Below, piece by piece: positions 8,578 to 16,437 of a DNA stretch of 64,000 nucleotides (positions are counted from its first letter, which is position 1; each line of letters opens with the position of its first letter). The position numbers and the translations under genes are program-made. The notes below the pieces were generated by a model. It searched no databases, was not told where the DNA came from, and saw nothing but the letters and a program-made list of their open reading frames with translations. This DNA comes from Ensifer sp. LC163 (lineage in GTDB: Bacteria > Pseudomonadota > Alphaproteobacteria > Rhizobiales > Rhizobiaceae): contig NZ_MBSS01000015.1 of assembly GCF_001695855.1 (NCBI RefSeq), positions 1 to 64,000 on the forward strand, written 5' to 3'.

Positions 8578-9379
8578 TTGTCACATAAACGGGATTTCAG
8601 TGGGCGAGGCATAGAACCGGTGGGATGAAGAATTCATTCATCAGTTACAAGCGCCACCGCTTCCCGCAACAGATCATCGCCCATGCGGTCTGGCTGTATT
8701 TCAGATTTCCCTTGAGCCTGCGGCTGGTCGAGGAGCTGCTGTTGGAGCGCGGGATCATCGTCTCGTATGAAACGATCCGGCGATGGGGACGGAAATTCGG
8801 ACCGGCCTATGCAAAGCAACTGCGCCGCAAGCGTCCTTCACGCCAGGACATCTGGCACATGGACGAGGTGGTGATTTCCATCGCCGGCCAAAAGCACTGG
8901 CTTTGGCGTGCCGTTGATCAGGATGGCTACGTTCTCGACGAGATCGTCCAAAGCCAACGCAACACCAAGGCTGCAAGGCGATTGCTACTCAGGCTGCTGA
9001 CGAAGCAGGGCTTGCCGCCCAAGCGGATCATCACCGATAAACTCCGCTCCTATAGTGCGGCCAAACGTGACTTGATGCCGACGGTTGAGCACCGGTCCCA
9101 CTAGGGCTTGAACAATCGGGCAGAGAATTCTCATCTGCCGCTACGAAAACGGGAGCGAGCTATGCAGGGTTTCCGATCAGCCGGAGGACTGCAACGGTTC
9201 ATTTCGATCTTTTCGACCCTCCGCAATCTATTCGTTGCCCCGCTTCACAATCGTTCCGCGCTCGCCACTCACATTCATCGCATCCGCGCCATGGCGCATT
9301 GGAAAGCCGTGACCGGCGCCGTTGCCTGATCTCGGAAAACCGGCGGGATTGCTCGCTCACCGTTCGATAACGTGACAAC
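8577..9379 (+). mobile_element. IS6-family insertion sequence (inactive copy)
   Basis: The ends are GTTGTCACATAA at 8577 and, reversed, GTTGTCACGTTA ending at 9379. The first eight bases match as terminal inverted repeats. The element is about 803 bp, the usual size for IS6 relatives, with one transposase frame on the plus strand. The flanking bases do not show an obvious 8-bp target duplication, so the flanks have probably been rearranged. Confidence 0.7.
8625..9329 (+). pseudogene. IS6-family DDE transposase with in-frame TAG
   Basis: The sequence is collinear with IS6/IS26-type transposases: F-P-L-S-L-R near the start, WHMDEVVISIAGQKHWLWRA with the first catalytic Asp, DKLRSYSAAKRD with the second, and NNRAENSHLPLRKRERAMQG with the catalytic Glu region. 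A TAG at 9102-9104 interrupts it where the related IS6 copy in this window (22559-23272) has Lys in H-R-S-H-K-G-L-N. Reading frame is unchanged on both sides, so one base change (AAG to TAG) inactivated the enzyme. Confidence 0.85.
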
Positions 9380-9469
9380 TCCGGACATGCCTTCAAAGGG
9401 CGTGTAGTCGCAGGCGCCGTGCAGGTCGCGCGCCTGTACCGTTCGTTCCAACTGAGGATCCCAAATAAC

Positions 9470-9720
9470 GAGTATTTACATCTTCCGCTCAGGCGGGGCC
9501 AAACCGAGGAAATGCTCGCCGTTCGCGGCATCGGGGTCTCCTCCAGACCGGCACGGAGTGGGCCGGAAAGTTCGGCGGCGAATACGCACGCTGGATCCGA
9601 TGAATGTCCAAAGCGCCTTCGCCGACACGTGCGATGAGATGGTGGTTATGATCAAGAGAACAAAGCACTGGCTGTGGCAGGCCATCGATGCAGGAGGTTA
9701 TGGCTCGACACTCTGATGCA
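9470..9720 (+). pseudogene. Decayed fragment of a second IS6-type transposase
   Basis: In shifting plus frames the sequence gives EEMLAVRGIGVS, then GKFGGEYARWIRMNVQSAFA, DEMVVMIKRTKHWLWQAIDA and LDTLMQ. These line up in order with the first half of an IS6 transposase, but the piece is distinct from the copy just upstream (different residues throughout). Frame breaks, a missing W-H-(L/M) before D-E-M-V-V and loss of the second half make it a dead relic. Confidence 0.65.
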
Positions 9721-10021
9721 GGGCAGAGAGGCGGTGGCACGGTCGGTTCCGGTAGTCGAAACGGCGTCCGCATTCGATCACGAAGCGCGCTATTGAGGGT
9801 CTGCCAGCCGGACCTGCATGAGCATATGGGCACCGCGCAACGACCACCGCATGCATTCTTGGTCATTCGCATACCCGACAAGCGAGGCTGACTCGGCCCG
9901 GTGGTTGGACACAACCCGGCCCTTACCTGGTCGGTCCTCGACCATTGACAGCCGCCACCCCTACAATAAACTATCCATCTTGTTGGTATTGTCTCCTCGC
10001 ATTGTCAAGAAGGACGCGAAC
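9721..10021. other. Intergenic stretch upstream of the Tat amidohydrolase
   Basis: No gene recognised. The frame of the IS6 relic stays open to a stop near 9807 but loses similarity. The last 60 bases before the amidohydrolase start hold the ribosome site AAGGACG; I see no clear promoter boxes. Confidence 0.4.
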
Positions 10022-11443
10022 ATGGGCAATTCACAATCGGGGCTGTCTCGGCGCAGTTTTATGGGCAGCGTTGGGGCTGGAAGTCTGGTGCTGGGGGTGG
10101 GCCTGAGTAGCGGCGCTAGCGCAACGGAGACCAAACCGATCGATGTTAGTACTGTCACCACCCCGGTCACCGACGTGGAGAAACTGCCAAACGCTTATTA
10201 TCTGTCCAACGTCCGTCTTGAGACCGGCTTTGTCGAGGAAAAGAAGGCGTGGCTCGATGCACCCGTCGTCACCCATACCAATACCGAGTTGAAGACGCTA
10301 CGCATCGCCGACGGCAAGATCGCCGAGATCCTCGATGCGAAGGCGGAAGTTCCGGCCGGCGCGGCGGCTTTTGACGCGCAGGGCCAGCTCCTGCTGCCGA
10401 CCTTCCGTGACATGCACATCCATTTGGACAAGACCTTCTATGGCGGTCCCTGGGAGGCAACGCTTCCCACACAGCATGGCCGGGCGGATCGTGTCGCCCA
10501 GGAGCGTGATCTCCTGCCCAAGCTTCTGCCGTCGGCCGAAGAGCGTACGGCTGCGATGATCCGTCTGATGCATTCGCACGGCACCACGGTCTGCCGCACC
10601 CATTGCAACGTCGATCCCGTCAGCAAGCTGGGCAATCTCGAGCACCTCAAGGCGTCGCTCGATCGTTTCAAGGATACTCTCGAGTCCAAGATCATCATCT
10701 TCCCACAACACGGTCTGCTGGCCTCCGACAGCGTCAGCCTGATGCGCGAGGCGCTAAAATCGGGCGGCGTCAGTTATGTCGGCGGCGTCGACCCCACCTC
10801 TTTCGATCATGCGCTGGAAAAGTCCGTTGACACGACGGTTCAGCTCGCCATCGATTTCAACGTCGGGATCGATGTTCATATCCATGAGGCGCGTGAGACG
10901 GCCATTCCTGCGTTCAATCGCATCATGGATCACATGGAGAAGAACAAGCAGTTGCAAGGTAATGTGACTTTCAGCCACGCCTATTCGCTGGCCGAACTCT
11001 CCAAGGAAGAACTCAACGACATTGCGACCCGCATGAAGGCGCTGGGCGTCACCCTGGCCAGCGCAGTTCCGTTGGGCAAGGGCTCCATGCCGTTGCGCGA
11101 ACTGCATGAGGCCGGCATCGAGATAATCTGCGGCACCGACAGCGTGATGGACTGGTGGAATTCGTTTGGCAATTGCGACATCCTGCAGAAAGCTAACGAA
11201 ATCGCCCGACTCCAGTATCGCAGCACGGAGTATGATATCAGCCGCACGCTGGGTTATGCGACTGGCTTCGTCACTCCGCTGAACGACAAGGGCGAGCAGG
11301 CGTGGCCGAAGGCCGGCGACGACGCGAGCTTCAACCTCCTGCCGGCGAGTTGCTCGGCTGAAGCGGTTGCGCGCCTGCCTGCCCGCAACGCGGTGTTCCA
11401 CAAGGGCAAGCTCGCCTACGGTGCCGTCTCCAAGGCCGCATGA
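10022..11443 (+). CDS. Tat-exported amidohydrolase of the cytosine-deaminase type
   Basis: 473 residues. The N-terminus has a twin-arginine signal (LSRRSFMGS at residues 8-16, then a Gly/Ser/Val-rich hydrophobic stretch to A-S-A), so the enzyme is predicted to be exported folded. The mature part is an amidohydrolase barrel: the metal motif R-D-M-H-I-H-L-D-K, H-G-T-T-V-C-R-T-H-C-N-V, a V-D-I-H-I-H-E strand, FSHAYSLAE, and the late Asp in ICGTDSVMDWW. It is homologous to the cytosolic enzyme at 16429-17589 (shared H-(I/M)-H-L-D-K, G-P-W/E-P-W, S-H-A-Y, (C/G)-(T/S)-D). It would hydrolyse a cyclic or linear C-N bond; the substrate is unknown. Start chosen at 10022 because AAGGACG and the Tat signal both fit. 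Its stop abuts the IS21 relic directly. Confidence 0.85.
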   Translation: MGNSQSGLSRRSFMGSVGAGSLVLGVGLSSGASATETKPIDVSTVTTPVTDVEKLPNAYYLSNVRLETGFVEEKKAWLDAPVVTHTNTELKTLRIADGKIAEILDAKAEVPAGAAAFDAQGQLLLPTFRDMHIHLDKTFYGGPWEATLPTQHGRADRVAQERDLLPKLLPSAEERTAAMIRLMHSHGTTVCRTHCNVDPVSKLGNLEHLKASLDRFKDTLESKIIIFPQHGLLASDSVSLMREALKSGGVSYVGGVDPTSFDHALEKSVDTTVQLAIDFNVGIDVHIHEARETAIPAFNRIMDHMEKNKQLQGNVTFSHAYSLAELSKEELNDIATRMKALGVTLASAVPLGKGSMPLRELHEAGIEIICGTDSVMDWWNSFGNCDILQKANEIARLQYRSTEYDISRTLGYATGFVTPLNDKGEQAWPKAGDDASFNLLPASCSAEAVARLPARNAVFHKGKLAYGAVSKAA

Positions 11444-11970
11444 TGCCGCCGCCCGCGGCCTCGACCGCAATCTCTTCATGAAGCTGGCCGGCTGCGACTG
11501 GGTCAGGCAGCGCCACAGCCTGCTGTTGATCGGACCCGCCGGCGTCGGAAAGAGCTGGCTTGCCTGCGCTCTTGGACACAAGGCATGCCGTGGGGACCTC
11601 TCCGTTGCCTATCATCGCCTCCCCAGGCTCTTCGCCACACTTGCCCTGGCGCGGCGACGGCAGGTATCCGAAGGTCCTAAAGGCCCTGGCCAGGACCGAC
11701 CTGCTCATCCTCGACGACTGGGGTCCGGAGAAGCTCAACGACGAGCAGCGTCGCGATCTCCTGGAAATCATCGAGGACCGCTACGAGAAGCGATCCACCA
11801 TCGTCACAAGCCAGGTTCCCATCGATCACTGGTACGACATGATCGGCAATCCAACCATTGCCGATGCTATCCTCGACCGCCTCGTACACAATGCCTATCG
11901 CATCGAGCTCAGCGGCGAGAGTATGCGAAAACAGAAAGCCGTGACCACAGACCAAACAACCCTGGTTTGA
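11443..11970 (+). pseudogene. istB: IS21 helper ATPase IstB, 5'-truncated and frameshifted
   Basis: From the amidohydrolase stop onward a plus frame gives MKLAGCDWVRQRHSLLLIGP then AGVGKSWLACALGHKAC, a Walker A motif (G-P-A-G-V-G-K-S). After a change of frame near 11650 it continues as ARTDLLILDDWGPEKL (Walker B) and IEDRYEKRSTIVTSQVPIDHWYD, quoted here as a running motif from IEDRY to VPIDHWYD, ending at 11970. The first about 80 residues are missing and the frame is broken once. It is the helper ATPase of an IS21-family element; no istA remains. Confidence 0.85.
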
Positions 11971-12060
11971 TCGCGAAATGGGTTCAGGTCAAAAACACAC
12001 ACGACCCAGGGGCACGTCAACTGTCCGGCTTCAGATTGGAATAGCCGTCCGGCATCACCG
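11444..12060 (+). mobile_element. IS21-family relic with its right end
   Basis: It consists of the broken istB plus about 90 bases of downstream sequence that contains two copies of a short terminal-type repeat, CTGTCCGGCTTCA and CCGTCCGGCATCA, about 30 bases apart near 12018-12057. IS21 elements carry repeated transposase-binding sites at their ends. The left end and istA have been lost at the junction with the amidohydrolase gene. Confidence 0.55.
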
Positions 12061-12759
12061 GAATACGCAGTCAGTTCACTACCGCTATGTCTGGAACGGT
12101 GCTCGAATATTTCTACTGTGTGCCTTTGATGACGCAGGCAGAGAGGTCCTGCCGGAAGCCTTGTGTGGCGTGGAGGATGTCTTCGCGGCTTGATCTTAAA
12201 CCAGGATTTCAGCTGCGCGAAAGGACGCCGAAGTGACCCACGAGTGGCAACAGACTTTGTTGAGCGAGGAAGCTCTCGTGAAACGAGCTACCGCGACCGT
12301 GCCAAGAATCTTAGCGCATCCGGCGATCACCCCCGATCAGGTGTCACGTCTCCGCATCGCAAGACTCGATACCTTTGGCGGGCGACATGGCGCTGGCTGG
12401 CGCCGACCACGTCTGGATTGAGGCCATAGAGGCTATGCGCAATGTCTAGGAAAGCCTCGCGCTCGCGGCGACTGAGCGGAGCGATCATGCGAGACCGTCC
12501 TCCTCGACGTTCGACATGCGCAGGGCAGCAGTGCGGGCGGAAATTTGGGACTCTGACGCTTAATGAAGGTTTCGACCTGTGTCGGTCTTTGCAATAGCAA
12601 CTTGGTTGAGCCTGTCGCCTTGGAAGCTCTTCGCTCCAAGCCGTTCAGCCACGACCCGAGCCGATCATGGCGTCGATTTGGATACGATCGCGCCGATGCT
12701 GTCTCGTCGTGGTGAACGTCGCGCCACAGATCGTACGCTCAAGGCAATCGTCAGCACGC
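12061..12759. other. Scrambled stretch, no intact gene
   Basis: Short frames occur on both strands. A minus-strand ATG near 12487 opens IAPLSRREREAFLDIAHSLYG, which resembles the end of a MarR-type regulator, but it is too short to call. Nothing else is recognisable. Given relics on both sides, I read it as decayed DNA. Confidence 0.45.
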
Positions 12760-12960
12760 TCAGACCGTTAAGCCGATCAGACCGGTCGCTTCGCGACAGC
12801 GGGCGATCACTTCGGCGGTGAAATGGAAAGCGTCGAGGAAGTTTTCCGTTCGGTAGCCCGGGTTCTGGAGACGGATCCGGCCGCATGGGCCCGGGTTTCG
12901 CCGATGCGTCCGGCAAGCACGAGGCAATGGGCGGCGATCATCAGTGAGCGCGACACCCAG
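12760..12960 (-). pseudogene. Possible adenylate-cyclase/TPR-protein C-terminal relic
   Basis: Two minus frames joined by a shift give RSLMIAAHCLVLAGRIGE and then NPGYRTENFLDAFHFTAEVI to a stop at 12760. The arrangement (a helix with A-A-x-C-L-x-L-A-G-R, then a P-G-x-R-x-x-x-F-x-x-x-F-x-F segment) resembles the last repeat and tail of rhizobial TPR-bearing adenylate cyclases. The evidence is short and frameshifted, so the call is weak. It abuts the IS5-type relic. Confidence 0.3.
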
Positions 12961-12969
12961 AACTCTGGA

Positions 12970-13168
12970 ACGTCTGCAACAGCATCGCCCGTAGAAGCTT
13001 CCCAGGCGGGATCGATGGCCGCCCGATCGGCGAATAAAGCGCCGCAAACTCTCCCGCAAGCGCAACACAATCAACCGGATCGCCCCGCAACCGATGATTG
13101 CGCCGAACCCGCGCTTCGAGATCGACGTAGCCGAAAAGGTTTCCCGTCCGATTATCGCCGCCACGCAT
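12970..13168 (-). pseudogene. IS5-family transposase N-terminal relic
   Basis: Reading from ATG 13168 on the minus strand: MRGGDNRTGNLFGYVDLEAR, then GEFAALYSPIGRPSIPPGKL and LLRAMLLQTF. This is the start of a well-known IS5-group transposase (the L-Y-x-x-x-G-R-P-S-I-P-P-E-K-L-L-R-A box). Residues between R-V-R-R and G-E-F are shortened, and everything after M-L-L-Q is missing, including the DDE residues. Confidence 0.75.
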
Positions 13169-13502
13169 CCATCAACTCCGAATCTCTTCCAGGCCAATGA
13201 ATCATGGCCAATGACGCCAGACCGGATCCTTTTTCAACAGCCTGCTTGAAGGACATAGCGGTGATGATGATGGGCGACTTCAAGCTCGCCGAACTGGACC
13301 CCCAGCACCGGAACCTGATGCAAGAACCTTCACCGTCAAGGCCACGTCGCAGATTAACGACCGGTCCTCGCTCCGGAACAATGGCTGCGCGAGCCTTGGG
13401 CCGAACGGCTCCTCCTTCCAACCCATGGCCCGCCTCGCCACAGAAAGCAGAGGCGGCCCGCCGGACCGTCCCTGCTGCTTTCGAGTGTAGCGGCGAAAAC
13501 AC
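13169..13502. other. Intergenic stretch between IS5 relic and cupredoxin gene
   Basis: Overlapping frames of about 115 codons exist on both strands but show no family signature and no ribosome site. I see no terminator for the cupredoxin operon that I can support. Confidence 0.45.
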
Positions 13503-13835
13503 CTATGCGGTCGTGACGATCCGGCCCTTCATGTTGGGGTGGAAACGGCAGTAGTAGTTGACGCTGTCATTCGCCGTGACCACTCGCGTCGCCTTCGTTC
13601 CGGGCGGAATGGTCACCTCCCAGCCGCCCTTGACGGTCGCGGTATGGGCGAACCGGTCGTTGTTGGTCCATTCGATCGTCTCGCCGACCCGAACCTCGAC
13701 CTCGGTCGGGACGAAGGCGAGGTTTTCGATGGCGACGTGGACCGTGCCGTTATGGGCGCGGGCCAGCGGGCCGCCCGCGAGAACAGCCGCGCCTGAGAGA
13801 AGCAATTGCCGCCGGTTGAGAGTCCCCGTCGTCAT
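13503..13835 (-). CDS. Exported cupredoxin (amicyanin/plastocyanin-like)
   Basis: 110 residues. An N-terminal Arg-containing signal (NRRQLLLSGAAVLAGG, Tat-like R-R-Q-L) is followed by a single blue-copper domain. All four type-1 copper ligands are visible: His64 (DRFAHTATV), Cys96, His99 and Met102 (YYCRFHPNMKG). It should act as a small periplasmic electron carrier. Its ATG overlaps the stop of the upstream DUF4142 gene by four bases, so the two are translationally coupled. An ECF sigma gene lies upstream on the same strand, giving a compact three-gene set. Confidence 0.9.
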   Translation of the reverse strand: MTTGTLNRRQLLLSGAAVLAGGPLARAHNGTVHVAIENLAFVPTEVEVRVGETIEWTNNDRFAHTATVKGGWEVTIPPGTKATRVVTANDSVNYYCRFHPNMKGRIVTTA

Positions 13836-14356
13836 TTCAGGCCTGCCGCGACATGTTCGGCATGTTGCTCATGACCCTGGAACAGTTTCAGGCCGGTTTC
13901 CAGCAAGCTCTTCAGCTCGGCACTCTGCGCCGAAGGGATCAGCAGTGTCTCCAGCGCCGCATTGACCTGCTTGTGATAGGCGACCTCATTCGCGATATAG
14001 GCTTTGTCGAAGGCCGCGCCATCGAGCTTGACGAGTTCGGCGCGCATTTCCTCGGCCGCCTTGGCAAGGGCCTGGCTGGTGGCGTTATCCTGCGGCGTCA
14101 CCTTCAGCTTCTTGACCAGCGCCAACGCCTGCTCATTCACCGCCTCGTGGTCCTTCTGCATCGACTGCGCGAAGGCTTGCACATCCGGGTTTTTCGTTTT
14201 CGACAGGGCGAGCTTGGCCGCCTCCACGTCGATCGCCCCGGCGCTGTAGGCGACATGGGCGATCTGCGGATCGCTCGGCGCGTCGGCGGCGTCCGCAAAT
14301 GGTGCGGTCATGACGAGGCAAACCGCGCCGAGCGCGGCGGTGAGAAAGGTCTTCAT
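13832..14356 (-). CDS. Exported DUF4142 (ferritin-like helical) protein
   Basis: 174 residues with a Sec signal (MKTFLTAALGAVCLVMTAPF... cleavage near A-D-A-A). The mature part is a helical bundle with DVEAAKLALSKTKNPDVQAF, MQKDHEAVNEQALALVKKL and a final helix ending HEQHAEHVA, the pattern of DUF4142 proteins. Members are periplasmic and often lie beside ECF sigma genes; their biochemical role is unsettled. His and Glu residues spaced along the helices could bind metal, but this is inference. It is coupled to the cupredoxin gene downstream and lies 85 bases after the sigma gene. Confidence 0.88.
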   Translation of the reverse strand: MKTFLTAALGAVCLVMTAPFADAADAPSDPQIAHVAYSAGAIDVEAAKLALSKTKNPDVQAFAQSMQKDHEAVNEQALALVKKLKVTPQDNATSQALAKAAEEMRAELVKLDGAAFDKAYIANEVAYHKQVNAALETLLIPSAQSAELKSLLETGLKLFQGHEQHAEHVAAGLK

Positions 14357-14440
14357 CGGGTATCTCCTTGGCCGGTCGTGTCGCCGGCGCCTGTTTGCAT
14401 TGACACGACATTGGATGCCGGGCCGCCGGCGAGGTTCCCG

Positions 14441-15064
14441 CTATTTTTCGAGACCGAGTTTTGCGAGCACCGCTTCGGTTAGGCGATCGCACCGCGTGCC
14501 TGCGAAGGGAAAGGCATCGAGCAGTACCGGCCCGATCTGCGCCTCCAACCGGTCCCGGACCAGCCTGCGCGCGCGGTGAAGGCGCGTCTTGACGGTGGCG
14601 GACGGCAGGTCGAGCAGTGCCGCCGTTTCCTCGACGCTCAGCCCTTCGATCACCCGGGCGACGAACACGACGCGGAAGGGCTGCGGGAGGTCGTCCGTCA
14701 CCTGCTCGACGAGATGCAGAAGCTGTCGCTGGGCCATGGTGCGCTCCGGATCGTCGTTGGATACCGGCACGGGAAAGGCAATGATCTGCGCCTCTCCGGC
14801 CGCCTGGGCGGAGGGAGCGGTGCGTTTCAGCCGCCTTTGCGACCGCATCCGCGCTAACGCCTCATTGAGCACGATGCGCGACAGCCAGGTGGAGAGGGAC
14901 GATTCCCCGTGGAAACTCCCCAGACTCGCAAAGGCCCGGAGATAAGCCTCCTGAAGAACCTCCTCCGCATCTGCATTGCTGCGAACCACTGCCCGCGCCA
15001 GCCGATACAGGCGTTGATTATGGGCTTTAATGATCTGCCGAACGGCGTCGGCCTCGCCCAGCAC
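14441..15064 (-). CDS. ECF-type RNA polymerase sigma factor, apparently 5'-truncated
   Basis: About 207 residues. Sigma-2 region: IIKAHNQRLYRLARAVVRSN, DAEEVLQEAYLRAFASLGSF and STWLSRIVLNEALARMR; sigma-4 region: LPQPFRVVFVARVIEGLSVE and ETAALLDLPSATVKTRLHRA. It would direct transcription of a small regulon, plausibly the DUF4142/cupredoxin genes downstream. The frame begins with GTG at 15064, but the normal first 15-20 residues of the sigma-2 domain are missing. The base next to the start (15065) already belongs to an amidohydrolase tail on the other strand. No ribosome site is visible. A rearrangement seems to have removed the native start and promoter; whether it is still expressed is unclear. 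No anti-sigma gene is present. Confidence 0.8.
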   Translation of the reverse strand: MLGEADAVRQIIKAHNQRLYRLARAVVRSNADAEEVLQEAYLRAFASLGSFHGESSLSTWLSRIVLNEALARMRSQRRLKRTAPSAQAAGEAQIIAFPVPVSNDDPERTMAQRQLLHLVEQVTDDLPQPFRVVFVARVIEGLSVEETAALLDLPSATVKTRLHRARRLVRDRLEAQIGPVLLDAFPFAGTRCDRLTEAVLAKLGLEK

Positions 15065-15215
15065 GGGCTACGGCCTGGAGCCCGGCTGCGATGCCACCTT
15101 CCTTTTGGTGCGAGCCGAAACGCCGGCCGACGCCGTCGCATCCCGCCCCGTGCAACGGGCGGTCTACCGCAAGGGCATTCAGGTCGCAAAGGACGGCACG
15201 CTTATTGCCGCCTAA
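15063..15215 (+). pseudogene. Amidohydrolase C-terminal relic
   Basis: The plus frame gives GYGLEPGCDATFLLVRAET and then RPVQRAVYRKGIQVAKDG to a stop at 15213-15215. This is the end of a cytosine-deaminase-type amidohydrolase (the late beta-sandwich with Y-G-(I/L)-x-x-G-x-x-A-x-F). It matches in layout the end of the intact enzyme at 16429-17589 (NYGLHAGARADFVMIEA). The barrel is gone; the cut lies at the ECF sigma start. Confidence 0.65.
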
Positions 15216-15258
15216 GCAAAAAATACGCATTCAAACATCGGCAAGAGGAGGAGCCAAT

Positions 15259-15621
15259 ATGTTGAATAAATTCGGTAAAACAGTCACCACCGCCCTCGGC
15301 ATCGCGCTGCCGCACCATGTCTTCGTGACCAAGAACTATCTCGGCATCGCCCAAGCCGGCGAGGACGAAGGGATCGAGATCGGCACGACGATGAACCGCG
15401 GCACGCAGAGCGACCTCATCACCTTCAAGGACGGCATGGCATCCGTCTGCATGGTGACGCCGCCCGGCCAGAGCGGCTTCATCAGCCCCGCGGGTGAGAA
15501 GTCACCGCAATACGACGACCAGTTGAAGCTTTACGAGGCCTTCACCTGCCGCCCGCAGGCGCTGACGCGCAACGAGGTCGAGAGGGTGGCCGTCGAGACC
15601 CTGAAGCTGACGGTCGATTGA
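15259..15621 (+). CDS. Short protein matching the C-terminus of penicillin acylases
   Basis: 120 residues from ATG 15259, preceded by an excellent ribosome site (AGAGGAGGAG). Residues 40-115 resemble the last part of the penicillin/acyl-homoserine-lactone acylase beta chain: GTTMNRGTQSDLITF, MVTPPGQSGFISPAGEKSP, YDDQLKLYEAF and LTRNEVERVAVETLKL. The nucleophile serine and almost all of the about 750-residue enzyme are missing, so acylase activity is not expected. The good start signal suggests the piece may still be translated. It could be the two ends of a gene joined by an internal deletion, or a fragment with a fortuitous start. It follows the amidohydrolase relic by 43 bases. Confidence 0.5.
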   Translation: MLNKFGKTVTTALGIALPHHVFVTKNYLGIAQAGEDEGIEIGTTMNRGTQSDLITFKDGMASVCMVTPPGQSGFISPAGEKSPQYDDQLKLYEAFTCRPQALTRNEVERVAVETLKLTVD

Positions 15622-15734
15622 TGCCCGGGCGGAATGGGCCGGTCAGAGCGGTCTGCCGGATGCCGGCACGGCTGACGCATCTGCGTCACGCTTAAACGTC
15701 TCGTCGAGATCCCATTGAAAAAGCCTACATTTCA

Positions 15735-16437
15735 GGGCTGCTCTCGGTGCGCCGCCCTGACATGCTTTTCCGACTGCCTGCCCTTGCGCGGTGGCACATA
15801 CGCTGACAGTCGCCGATCAAAGGGCCGTTCGGCACTTGCCCAGATTGCGGGCGGCGGACCCGACATCGCCATGGCTGGTCCACCCGAAGCCTCCAAGATC
15901 TGTCGGTCCAGGGCAGAACCGTGACGGTGAAGCTTCGGTTGAGCCGCTGGCGGTGTGCGCATCAGCAATGTGAATGACAAACGTTCACCGACCGACTGCC
16001 GACGATTGCTTCCCCTTATGCGCGCCGGACAAGGAGGGTTGCGGAGATTGTCGGTCTGCTCGGTCATAGCGCCGGCGGCCGTCCTGGCGAACGCTTGATG
16101 CGACGGCTCGGCATGCCGGTTGGCGACGACATGATCCTGCGGCAGATGAAGCGGGATGCCGCCCTAGCTCCCTGCGTCTCCACGATCCGCGTCGTCGGCA
16201 TAGATGACTGGAGCTGGCGGCGATCGTGGCGCTACGGCACGATGATCGTCGACCTGGAGCGCCGCTCGGCTGTCGACATCCTTGACGATCGGAGCGTGGC
16301 GAGTGCGGCGCTATGGCCGGAGCGGCACCCTTCTGTCGAGATCGTGAGCCGAGACCGATGCGGGCTTTACGCGCAGGCTGTTCGCCAGGGTGCGCTGCAG
16401 GGCGCGCTACGTCGTTCGGCCCGCCGCCTCAGGCGGA
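15735..16437 (+). pseudogene. ISL3-family transposase relic, frameshifted and truncated
   Basis: In several plus frames this follows ISL3 transposases: ADSRRSKGRSAL, the zinc-finger region, EIVGLLGHSAGGRPGERL (with shift), LGMPVGDDMILRQMKRDA, RVVGIDDWSWRRSWRYGTMI and SRDRCGLYAQAVRQGA. It parallels the intact copy at 46425-48050 (for example G-I-D-D-W-S-W-R), but at a clearly different sequence level, so it is a different element. The second half is missing; similarity stops beside the stop codon of the amidohydrolase on the other strand. Confidence 0.8.

Noticed and set aside
12410-12500. End of a MarR-type regulator on the minus strand
   Set aside because: Only about 20 residues look right (LSRREREAFLDIA) and no helix-turn-helix is present, so the match is too short to call.
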